A stretch of 64,000 nucleotides of DNA from contig JAEYWY010000024.1 in the NCBI GenBank assembly GCA_023428695.1, positions 1-64,000 of the forward strand. The letters are read 5' to 3'. The position numbers and the translations under genes were made by a program. The DNA comes from Bacteroidota bacterium. Lineage in GTDB: Bacteria; Bacteroidota; Bacteroidia; Cytophagales; Cyclobacteriaceae. This document shows positions 34,556 to 41,937 of this stretch, in pieces; position 1 is the stretch's first letter; the number at the start of each line of letters is the position of its first letter. The notes below the pieces were generated by a model. It worked only from the letters and a program-made list of their open reading frames with translations, was not told where the DNA came from and did not search any database.

Positions 34556-34576
34556 TTACTCCGACCCCGGTTTTTT
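34547..34576 (+). terminator. Intrinsic terminator upstream of ettA (attenuator)
   Basis: Seven-base stem CCGGGGT/ACCCCGG with a ten-base loop and six T. No gene ends nearby on this strand (ispD ends 466 bases earlier), and ettA begins 72 bases later, so it can only act within the ettA leader transcript or on read-through from ispD. Confidence 0.65.
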
Positions 34577-34648
34577 CACCATATTTGCGCCCTGATTCAG
34601 CAGTCGTTCATTTTTTAATCAGACAAAAGCAACTCACGATAAATACGC

Positions 34649-36331
34649 ATGGCGGACGAAAAAATTATTTTCTCAATGGCCGGGGTGAATAAAATCTATC
34701 CCCCGAACAAACAGGTACTAAAAAATATATATCTCTCCTTTTTTTACGGCGCAAAGATCGGCGTCCTTGGGCTTAACGGTTCCGGTAAGTCGTCTCTGCT
34801 TCGCATCATCGCCGGTATTGACAAGGAATTCCAGGGTGAAGTGGTCTCAGATCTCAGTTTCTCGGTCGGGTTGCTCGAACAGGAACCACAGCTGGACAAA
34901 AGCAAGACCGTAAAAGAAGTCGTTGAGGAAGGTGTCCAGGAAACGGTTGCACTCCTGAAAGAATTTGAAGCGATCAACGAAAAGTTTGCCGACCCGGCCG
35001 TCATGGAAGATCCCGACGCCATGGACAAACTGATCACTAAACAAGGTGAAGTCCAGGAAAAACTTGACGCAATAGGTGCTTGGGAACTCGATCACAAACT
35101 CGAAAGAGCCATGGATGCGCTGCGATGCCCTCCCCCGGACGCGCGCATCGAACACCTTTCGGGTGGTGAGAAAAGGCGCGTCGCACTTTGTCGTCTTCTG
35201 CTGCAGGAACCCGACGTACTTCTGCTTGACGAACCTACCAACCACCTCGATGCCGAATCAGTACACTGGCTTGAGCAACACCTGAAACAGTATAAGGGCA
35301 CCGTTATCGCGGTAACCCACGACCGTTACTTCCTCGATAACGTAGCCGGATGGATTCTGGAACTCGACCGCGGTGAAGGTATTCCCTGGAAAGGAAATTA
35401 CTCATCATGGCTCGACCAAAAACAAAAGCGTCTTGCCCAGGAAGAGAAGGGCGAATCAAAACGTCAAAAGGCTCTTGAGCGCGAACTTGAATGGGTACGC
35501 ATGAATCCGAAGGGACGGCAGGCAAAAGGAAAGGCCCGTCTCAGTGCCTACGAGAAACTCCTCAGCCAGGAAACCAAAGAGAAGGAAGAAAAGCTCGAGT
35601 TATTCATACCCAATGGTCCGCGCCTTGGCAACAAGGTTATCGAAGCCAACGGGGTGGCTAAGGCGTTTGGTGACAAACTGCTCTACGAAAATCTCACATT
35701 CTCCCTACCCCCTGCCGGTATCGTCGGAATAATCGGGCCCAACGGTGCAGGTAAGACCACCCTGTTCAAAATGATCATCGGCAAGGAAAAGCCTGATGCA
35801 GGAACGTTTTCCGTCGGCGAAACTGTCAAGATCGCTTACGTTGATCAGGAACACGATGACCTCAAACCTGAGGATAGTGTCTGGCAGGCAATTACCGGTG
35901 GAAATGAACTCATCGAACTCGGCGGAAAAACACTCAACTCCCGCGCTTACGTTGGCAAGTTCAACTTCAACGGAACAGATCAGCAAAAGAAAATCAAGGA
36001 ATTGTCCGGAGGGATGCGTAACCGCGTTCACCTGGCGATTGCGCTGAAACAAGGCGGCAACCTTTTGCTCCTTGACGAACCGACAAACGACCTCGATGTC
36101 AACACGCTGCGTGCTCTTGAAGAGGCTCTCGAGAACTTTGCCGGATGTGCAGTAATCATTTCCCACGACCGCTGGTTCCTCGACCGGGTTTGTACACACA
36201 TCCTCGCATTTGAAGGTGACTCGCAAGTGACATGGTTCGAAGGCAGCTTCAGCGAATACGAGGACAACAAACGTAAACGCCTTGGAGATGACCAGCCGCA
36301 CCGAATCCGGTATAAGAAGCTTGTAAGATAG
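34649..36331 (+). CDS. ettA: EttA-type ABC-F translation factor
   Basis: Soluble ATPase with two ABC domains that binds the ribosomal E site and helps early or stalled translation. The 560-residue protein has GLNGSGKSS and GPNGAGKTT (Walker A), LSGGEKRRVALCR and LSGGMRNRVHLAIAL signatures, LLLDEPTNHLD and LLLDEPTNDLD (Walker B), and between the domains the linker with WVRMNPKGRQAKGKARLSAYE, which is characteristic of EttA. The first domain holds the insertion (arm) region around 95-140. No membrane partner is present. The structured leader upstream suggests translation-dependent control. It ends before a strong terminator. Confidence 0.94.
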   Translation: MADEKIIFSMAGVNKIYPPNKQVLKNIYLSFFYGAKIGVLGLNGSGKSSLLRIIAGIDKEFQGEVVSDLSFSVGLLEQEPQLDKSKTVKEVVEEGVQETVALLKEFEAINEKFADPAVMEDPDAMDKLITKQGEVQEKLDAIGAWELDHKLERAMDALRCPPPDARIEHLSGGEKRRVALCRLLLQEPDVLLLDEPTNHLDAESVHWLEQHLKQYKGTVIAVTHDRYFLDNVAGWILELDRGEGIPWKGNYSSWLDQKQKRLAQEEKGESKRQKALERELEWVRMNPKGRQAKGKARLSAYEKLLSQETKEKEEKLELFIPNGPRLGNKVIEANGVAKAFGDKLLYENLTFSLPPAGIVGIIGPNGAGKTTLFKMIIGKEKPDAGTFSVGETVKIAYVDQEHDDLKPEDSVWQAITGGNELIELGGKTLNSRAYVGKFNFNGTDQQKKIKELSGGMRNRVHLAIALKQGGNLLLLDEPTNDLDVNTLRALEEALENFAGCAVIISHDRWFLDRVCTHILAFEGDSQVTWFEGSFSEYEDNKRKRLGDDQPHRIRYKKLVR

Positions 36332-36342
36332 ACTGACGTAAG

Positions 36343-36368
36343 GACCGCGGCAAACCGCGGTCTTTTTT
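36343..36368 (+). terminator. Intrinsic terminator of ettA
   Basis: Stem GACCGCGG/CCGCGGTC (36343-36350 with 36355-36362), four-base loop CAAA, then six T (36363-36368). Confidence 0.9.
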
Positions 36369-36453
36369 ATCCGGCCCTGTTCATAAAAAAGAATTTCATA
36401 CCCGTCAGCGCGGATTCACATCGCGCACGCTACTTTTGCATAAGTTTTCACCT

Positions 36454-36822
36454 ATGCGTGGCTTCTATTCCATCCTCCTTCTTGTTCTCTCCAACACCTT
36501 CATGACCTTTGCCTGGTACGGACACCTGCGTTTCAAGGACATGAAGTGGGGTCAAAACCTGTCCCTCGTGCTGATCATTCTGGTCAGTTGGGGTATAGCT
36601 TTCTTTGAATATGTGTTGCAGGTTCCGGCGAACCGGATCGGCTACCGGGATCATGGCGGACCTTTTTCCCTGATGGAACTAAAGGTTATTCAGGAAGTAA
36701 TCACGCTAACAGTCTTCGTTTTGTTTTCGCTGGTGTTTTTCCGGAACGAAACCTTTCGCCTCAACCACCTGATCGGATTCGCGTTTCTGGTTCTGGCCGT
36801 TTACTTCATCTTTAAGAAGTAA
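36454..36822 (+). CDS. DUF486 / DMT-like small membrane protein
   Basis: 122-residue membrane protein with four helices. The start MRGFYSILLLVLSNTFMTFAWYGHLRF and the LFEY-like segment FFEYVLQVPANRIGY, then FSLMELKVIQEVITLTVF, match the DUF486 family that resembles half-size drug/metabolite transporters. Transport activity is unproven. ATG 36454 is used; ATG 36436 would add six residues. The last 11 bases overlap the end of the acyltransferase gene on the other strand. Confidence 0.85.
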   Translation: MRGFYSILLLVLSNTFMTFAWYGHLRFKDMKWGQNLSLVLIILVSWGIAFFEYVLQVPANRIGYRDHGGPFSLMELKVIQEVITLTVFVLFSLVFFRNETFRLNHLIGFAFLVLAVYFIFKK

Positions 36823-37747
36823 CATCTTCCACGTCGCCGGGTCGTGTCTTCCAGCGTTCGTGCATCCATACCCATTGTTCCGGATGCTGACGGATTATTT
36901 CTTCGGTTAGCGTCGTCAGCATTTGTGTATTCTGATTGACATCAACGTCCTCGTTACCGGTAACGGTCAGCTGAACCGCGGGCATGATGATCATGTGTTG
37001 TTTCCAGTCTTTCCCCAGGTAAATATAGGTCGGAACCACAGAGGCTCCCGTTTTCAGTGCAAGTACGGTAACCCCTACCGGTGTCGATGCGGGTATCCCG
37101 AAGAAGTCGACGAAAGTGCTCTTCACGCGAGTATCCTGATCGATAAGCAACGCAACGGAACCGCCGGACTTGAGTACTTTAATAAGTCGGAACGTTTCCT
37201 TGCCGCGTTCAATGGCGACGGCGCCATACTTATTTCGATAATTCCACAGCAATTCGTTCAGTCGTTCGTCCTTGAGAGGCGTACCAATGATATTCGGGTT
37301 GAGACCCTTTAGTGCCATCGTACTTACCTGGAGATCGAAGGCGCCCAGGTGGCACGTTAGAAAGATTACACCCTTTCCCTTTGCATTTGCCTTCGTGAAA
37401 TTTTCATAACCGGTAACCTCGAGGAATTCCGCCAGCTGCTCCCAGTTCTCAATCCTCGTTGCACGTAACATCTCACCGGTGTTCATCGCGAGATATCTGA
37501 ATACCTTTTTTGACAGCGTTTTGATTTCTGCGGGTGACTTTTCCGATTTATACGCCATCGCAAGGTGCTTCTGTATCAGCGTCCGCGTCTGGCTTGCAAA
37601 AGGATATGCAATCAATCCCATCAGGCCGCACAACTTAAGCCACGTTACCCGGGGCGTAATGCGAGACACCGCGATAAGCAACCGGACAAACCGATACACA
37701 ATTCCATACCTGATTTTCCGACGGGTCTGTTTGCTCAGCCTGAACAT
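36812..37747 (-). CDS. LpxL/HtrB-type lysophospholipid (lipid A) acyltransferase
   Basis: Inner-membrane acyltransferase, 311 residues. The catalytic HX4D motif is in LTCHLGAFDLQ, followed by GTPLKDERLNELLWNYR and LLIDQDTRVKSTFVDFFG, the pattern of the LpxL/LpxM family that adds secondary acyl chains to lipid A; other members act on aminolipids. A basic N-terminus and one hydrophobic segment (LLIAVSRITP, LIAYPFAS) anchor it. ATG 37747 is chosen over the frame start at 37765. Confidence 0.88.
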   Translation of the reverse strand: MFRLSKQTRRKIRYGIVYRFVRLLIAVSRITPRVTWLKLCGLMGLIAYPFASQTRTLIQKHLAMAYKSEKSPAEIKTLSKKVFRYLAMNTGEMLRATRIENWEQLAEFLEVTGYENFTKANAKGKGVIFLTCHLGAFDLQVSTMALKGLNPNIIGTPLKDERLNELLWNYRNKYGAVAIERGKETFRLIKVLKSGGSVALLIDQDTRVKSTFVDFFGIPASTPVGVTVLALKTGASVVPTYIYLGKDWKQHMIIMPAVQLTVTGNEDVDVNQNTQMLTTLTEEIIRQHPEQWVWMHERWKTRPGDVEDVTS

Positions 37748-37872
37748 GGCGCGAAGATAACACAACGGCGATTTTTTTCCCTCTCAAACGGCCTCTCTGC
37801 CAGGAATCCGATGACTTAATTCACGTATTACCGTTAACTTAAGCCTGCAGAACAAGCAAATCTTTGTGTTGT

Positions 37873-38382
37873 ATGAAGACAGTCTATCTGATTCGCCATG
37901 CCAAGTCCAGTTGGGACGATCCCGATCTGAGCGATTTTCAACGGCCGCTCAACGAGCGCGGTAAACGCGACGCGCCCCGGATGGGAAAACGCCTCAATGA
38001 AAGGGATCTTCATCCCGACGTTGTCATTTCCAGTCCCGCGAAGCGTGCACTCTCAACCGCCAAACGAATCTGTAATGAGATCGGCTTTCCGAAAGAAAAC
38101 ATTAAGACCGACAGGGCTCTCTACCACGGCGGCGAAGAAGGTATTCTTGGAGTGATTCGCGAAATCAAAGACAAACACGATTTGATTTTTGTTTTTGGTC
38201 ACAATCCGGGGTTGACTGACTTTACGAACACAATTGTACAGCAGGATACATATCAGTTTATTGACAATATTCCTACCTGCGGCGTCGTTGCGTTCACGTT
38301 CGACGTGGACAGCTGGAGCGAAATCAATTGGAAAACAGGAAAGATGATCTTGTACGACTTTCCGAAGAGCAAGAACGATTAA
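37873..38382 (+). CDS. SixA-like histidine phosphatase
   Basis: 169-residue cytoplasmic protein of the histidine phosphatase superfamily. The RHG-type active site is LIRHAKSSWDD near the start, the second His is in VFGHNPGLTDF, and PAKRALSTAKRI carries the conserved Arg. Short length and the pattern match SixA, which removes phosphate from phosphohistidine in phosphorelay proteins; substrate here is unknown. Its stop codon overlaps the end of the DUF4421 gene by four bases. ATG at 37873. Confidence 0.88.
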   Translation: MKTVYLIRHAKSSWDDPDLSDFQRPLNERGKRDAPRMGKRLNERDLHPDVVISSPAKRALSTAKRICNEIGFPKENIKTDRALYHGGEEGILGVIREIKDKHDLIFVFGHNPGLTDFTNTIVQQDTYQFIDNIPTCGVVAFTFDVDSWSEINWKTGKMILYDFPKSKND

Positions 38383-39428
38383 CGCATCAGTGCATCGGGT
38401 AAATCCCAAACCCGCTTTTTAAGAATACCCCATTCATTGAAGCGATATCCAATGAGAATTTTGAAGGTGCTGTTGGAGTTTGTCATCTCAACGTCATCGA
38501 ATCGTGTTGTTCCACCCTGGTTCGAGAACGACATGCCGCCGAATATTTTGTCGCCGTTATAGCCAAGTGCCACGCGCGCAACGATCATTGCACTGATATC
38601 ATTCCGATGGGCCATAAGACCGTTGTCACGTTCAAAGGTAATCCAGTTGTAGCCGGGACCGATAGCCAGTGTTCCATTGAGAAAGAATCCCCGATATATC
38701 AGATTGTACGTATAACCGGGCGCGACACCCATCAGTGTTACGCTGAGTTTTCGAATACCAGCCACATCTGCAAAAATGTCAGCGTACTCGTCGTCGACAA
38801 ATGCAGAGTCACCGGTGACTTTAAAATTCCGAAGCGACGCGAAGGCAACAAAAGATCCGCCGCTTTTCAGCTGGCGCTCACTGAAATTGTAAGGCGACCT
38901 GAACGAAAACTTATTCCTGTTAAAAATATGACTGACAGTAGCGCCTACGTTGCGTGTACGAATATCGGGCCGTTGGGGATACGGATCATTGGCCGGAATG
39001 TCGATCCCGGAATCTTCAAGGTAGAATCCACGGTACCGCTGATGATAGAGATCGACACCCCATCGTCTGCCCAACACGTTCAGCTGGAGGTCACGCGCTT
39101 CCGACTCGCCATAGATCCGCTTGTTCTGTTCGTTGAATGGAACCGCGAAGGCAATCTCGACAGCAAGTTCGAAAATGTACATGCCCAGTCCGACACTAAA
39201 AGGCTTGTTGCTGTTGTATGAAAGCTCCCGTTTATCGTCTGTCTTTTTCAACTCAAAATCGAGCCTTCGTTGTTTAAGGACCGGCCAGATGAAAAATTGA
39301 TCGGGATAACCCCTGATGTATGCGCTCCTGAGTGTACCGTCACCGGACGGCACGGTGACTTCGGCATCCTGCTGTGCCGAAGCCAGAAAGGAACTCAGAC
39401 CAAGAATTGCAAGCAGGAGTTTCTTCAC
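38379..39428 (-). CDS. DUF4421 outer-membrane protein
   Basis: 349-residue exported protein. A signal peptide (MKKLLLAILGLSSFLASAQ) is followed by alternating hydrophobic beta-strand-like segments ending in an aromatic-rich C-terminal part, fitting a beta-barrel. Stretches such as FFIWPVLKQRRLDFELK, YNSNKPFSVGLGMYIF and DLYHQRYRGFYL match DUF4421, found in Bacteroidota. The start is GTG 39428, directly after the TAA of hslU, so it is surely cotranscribed and probably coupled. Function unknown. Confidence 0.82.
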   Translation of the reverse strand: MKKLLLAILGLSSFLASAQQDAEVTVPSGDGTLRSAYIRGYPDQFFIWPVLKQRRLDFELKKTDDKRELSYNSNKPFSVGLGMYIFELAVEIAFAVPFNEQNKRIYGESEARDLQLNVLGRRWGVDLYHQRYRGFYLEDSGIDIPANDPYPQRPDIRTRNVGATVSHIFNRNKFSFRSPYNFSERQLKSGGSFVAFASLRNFKVTGDSAFVDDEYADIFADVAGIRKLSVTLMGVAPGYTYNLIYRGFFLNGTLAIGPGYNWITFERDNGLMAHRNDISAMIVARVALGYNGDKIFGGMSFSNQGGTTRFDDVEMTNSNSTFKILIGYRFNEWGILKKRVWDLPDALMR

Positions 39429-40835
39429 TTAAAGGATATATTCGCTCAGGTCCTTATTTTTCACGAGACCACTTAGCCTGGTACGCACCATTTCTGCATT
39501 AACCTCAATCCGCGCATTGGGGCCGATTACGTCGGGAACATCAAAGAGGAAGTCATTCAGGAGTTTACTCATCACTGTGTGGAGTCTCCTCGCTCCAATG
39601 TTCTCGATCTCGGTGTTGATGATAAACGCGTTGTTCGCGATTTCTTCAATGGCTTCATCAAGGAAGGTTACGACTACACCTTCCGCAAGGAAGAGCGCTT
39701 CGTATTGTTTTGTCAGCGCGTTACGTGGTTCTTTCAGTATCCTGACGAAATCTTCACGGGTAAGATTTTCAAGTTCCACGCGGATCGGAAAACGTCCCTG
39801 TAGTTCGGGAATCAGGTCACTGGGTTTTGACATATGAAACGCACCGGCGGCGATGAACAGAACGTGGTCTGTCTTAATCACGCCATACTTCGTATTGACC
39901 GTGCTTCCTTCAACGATCGGAAGCAGGTCGCGTTGCACACCTTCGCGACTGACGTCGGGACCACCACCATTCTTCTTGCTGCCGGAAGCGATCTTATCGA
40001 TTTCGTCTATAAAAATGATTCCGGAGTTTTCCGCCTTGCGAATAGCTTCTTCCTTGACTTCGTCCATATCGATAAGCTTTGCAGCTTCCTCTTCAAGCAA
40101 AATCCGACGAGCTTCCGCAACGGTCACCTTTCGTTTTTTGCTTTTCTTAGGCATCATGCCATTCAGCATTTCCTGAATATTCATCATGGAAACTTCATCC
40201 ATCATGCCGGCGCCAATCATACCAACATTGGACCCGCTGCTTCCTTTGATGTTGATATCTATCTTCCGGTCTTCAAGTTCGCCGTTGCGAATTTTCTCAC
40301 GGAAGTGTTGACGTGTTCTTTCATTCAATTCAGCATCACTTTGAGGTACCTCAGCGGCTTCGGCGGAATAATCAGACGTGTAAGACGTCCGTGAAGACGA
40401 CGATTGTTTTACCGGAGGAATCAGCGCATCGAGTATTATATCCTCAACAGCAGCAGCTGCTTTTTCCTTTACTTCTTCCTTCTTCCGGTTCTTGACAAGA
40501 TTCACTGATTGCTCCACCAGGTCGCGAACCATGCTTTCAACGTCGCGTCCAACGTAACCGACTTCCGTAAACTTCGACGCTTCGACTTTTACAAAAGGAG
40601 CATCGGCAATGCGGGCCAGCCTCCGGGCAATCTCTGTTTTCCCGACACCGGTGGCACCAATCATTAGAATGTTGTTCGGAACAATCTCGCCTTGTATGTC
40701 GTCGGAGACATTCATGCGTCTCCACCGGTTACGCAACGCAATAGCCACATTGCGCTTTGCATCATATTGCCCGATAATGTATTTGTCCAGCTCTTCGACA
40801 ATCTGCTTCGGGGTCAGATATTTTTCATCCATCAT
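39429..40835 (-). CDS. hslU: HslU, ATPase subunit of the HslUV protease
   Basis: AAA+ unfoldase that feeds the HslV peptidase. The 468-residue protein has the start LTPKQIVEELDKYIIGQYDAK, Walker A GATGVGKT at 60-67, VGYVGRDVESMVRDLVE, an intermediate domain of about 130-260 with a Ser-rich insertion (KQSSSSRTSYTSD), GIIFIDEIDKIA (Walker B) and the C-terminal YIL tail that docks into HslV. Being able to dock implies that an HslV exists elsewhere, because no hslV is adjacent. Two ATG codons in a row (40835, 40832) can serve as start. Confidence 0.96.
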   Translation of the reverse strand: MMDEKYLTPKQIVEELDKYIIGQYDAKRNVAIALRNRWRRMNVSDDIQGEIVPNNILMIGATGVGKTEIARRLARIADAPFVKVEASKFTEVGYVGRDVESMVRDLVEQSVNLVKNRKKEEVKEKAAAAVEDIILDALIPPVKQSSSSRTSYTSDYSAEAAEVPQSDAELNERTRQHFREKIRNGELEDRKIDINIKGSSGSNVGMIGAGMMDEVSMMNIQEMLNGMMPKKSKKRKVTVAEARRILLEEEAAKLIDMDEVKEEAIRKAENSGIIFIDEIDKIASGSKKNGGGPDVSREGVQRDLLPIVEGSTVNTKYGVIKTDHVLFIAAGAFHMSKPSDLIPELQGRFPIRVELENLTREDFVRILKEPRNALTKQYEALFLAEGVVVTFLDEAIEEIANNAFIINTEIENIGARRLHTVMSKLLNDFLFDVPDVIGPNARIEVNAEMVRTRLSGLVKNKDLSEYIL

Positions 40836-40864
40836 AATCCATTATATTAATAACCGTACGCGGC

Positions 40865-41908
40865 TTATTTTCTGTATATCATTCGGTTCACGTTCGTTGA
40901 AAGCGTAAAATTATACGCAGGACTTCCGGCAACGTATGTGAGGCGGCTAAACACAAAGTTGACGACACTGATTTGGGTCGCGATACCAAGTGCTACACCC
41001 GCTCCGCCGCCTGCATTATCCAGCTTCAATTCCTGATGCAGACCGTAATTGTATCCAATGAGCACATTTACATTTCGATGTACCAGCACTTCGGCGCCAA
41101 AATTAAAATGCCGGAAGACCTTATCCAATACACGCGGTTCTGCAGGCTGATTGTTTACATACGTAACCTGGTCGTAATCGGTAAGTCTGGAAGCCGTTAC
41201 CGAAAACCTGATCGGCATGAATTCGGGTTTAAATGTTGTACCAACCTGCACGTCGAACGGCAGACTGGATTCACTATCTTCCGTATAGTCACTAACGACA
41301 AAACCGGCGTTTCTGATCACAAGACCAATGGTAAAATCCTTGTCAGGATGTACAAACAATCCGCCGAGGTCTACCGCCAATGCCGTGGCGCGAAAACCTG
41401 CAAACGCTGAAGAAATCACTTTGAATGAAGCGCCGAACCGATAATTGCCGAGCATTCGTTGCTTGCTGACGTATAGGGCGGTTTCGCGCGCGTTAAATTC
41501 GCCAAGTTCATTTCCGGATGCATCGTATGATGTGATTGATCCGTACCCGATGTGTTGAATGCCAAAGGAAATCATCCCGAACTTGCCCACGACCGGTGAC
41601 CATGAAAACCCGGCCTGACCAATCCCACCGGAAAAAGACTGATACCCCGCAGAAGCGAATCCGGCAAGCGTGTCACCCGTAAGTACCGGATTACTAATGA
41701 AAGCCGACTGATCCCGATCCGCAAGCGACACGTTCACACCGCCGAGACCTGCAATCCGCGCATTGGCGGGGCGTTGGACAAATGAGAACACAGCGTAACG
41801 CGAATCCTGCGCCTTGCCTTCCAACGATGACGTGATTGCGATCAGCAACACATAAGCCGATGCAAGACAATGGTGGCGCGAAAACTTGAGGGTTATCTTC
41901 GGATACAC
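40865..41908 (-). CDS. porQ: PorQ-like type IX secretion system protein
   Basis: Outer-membrane beta-barrel protein of the PorV/PorQ (FadL-like) group. PorQ works in the attachment of T9SS cargo with PorU, PorV and PorZ. After a signal peptide come ARIAGLGGVNVSLADRDQSAF (the family start), FGMISFGIQHIGYGSI, and a barrel ending ANFTLSTNVNRMIYRK-like. No ATG is near the start: TTG 41935 or GTG 41908; I prefer GTG (MYPKITLKFSRHH). It begins about 30 bases after lon and precedes hslU by 29 bases, so it is likely cotranscribed with both. Confidence 0.85.
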   Translation of the reverse strand: MYPKITLKFSRHHCLASAYVLLIAITSSLEGKAQDSRYAVFSFVQRPANARIAGLGGVNVSLADRDQSAFISNPVLTGDTLAGFASAGYQSFSGGIGQAGFSWSPVVGKFGMISFGIQHIGYGSITSYDASGNELGEFNARETALYVSKQRMLGNYRFGASFKVISSAFAGFRATALAVDLGGLFVHPDKDFTIGLVIRNAGFVVSDYTEDSESSLPFDVQVGTTFKPEFMPIRFSVTASRLTDYDQVTYVNNQPAEPRVLDKVFRHFNFGAEVLVHRNVNVLIGYNYGLHQELKLDNAGGGAGVALGIATQISVVNFVFSRLTYVAGSPAYNFTLSTNVNRMIYRK

Positions 41909-41937
41909 AGACCTGATTCTGGGCGAAGGTAACAATT

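Larger units (their letters stand above)
34436..34576 (+). promoter_or_regulatory. Structured leader of ettA, candidate attenuator
   Basis: The 315-base gap between the divergent DUF2795 and ettA starts holds three hairpins on the ettA strand. A: CCCGGG-ATTCGA arms at 34436-34449 and 34456-34468 with a six-base loop. B: AATT-CCCCG (34532-34540) with CGGGG-T-AATT (34548-34557). C: CCGGGGT (34547-34553) with ACCCCGG (34564-34570), followed by six T. B and C share 34548-34553 and cannot form together, the classic antiterminator/terminator design. A short frame (34505-34555) ends inside B and C. The rest of the gap (34577-34648) shows nothing clear. Confidence 0.55.
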
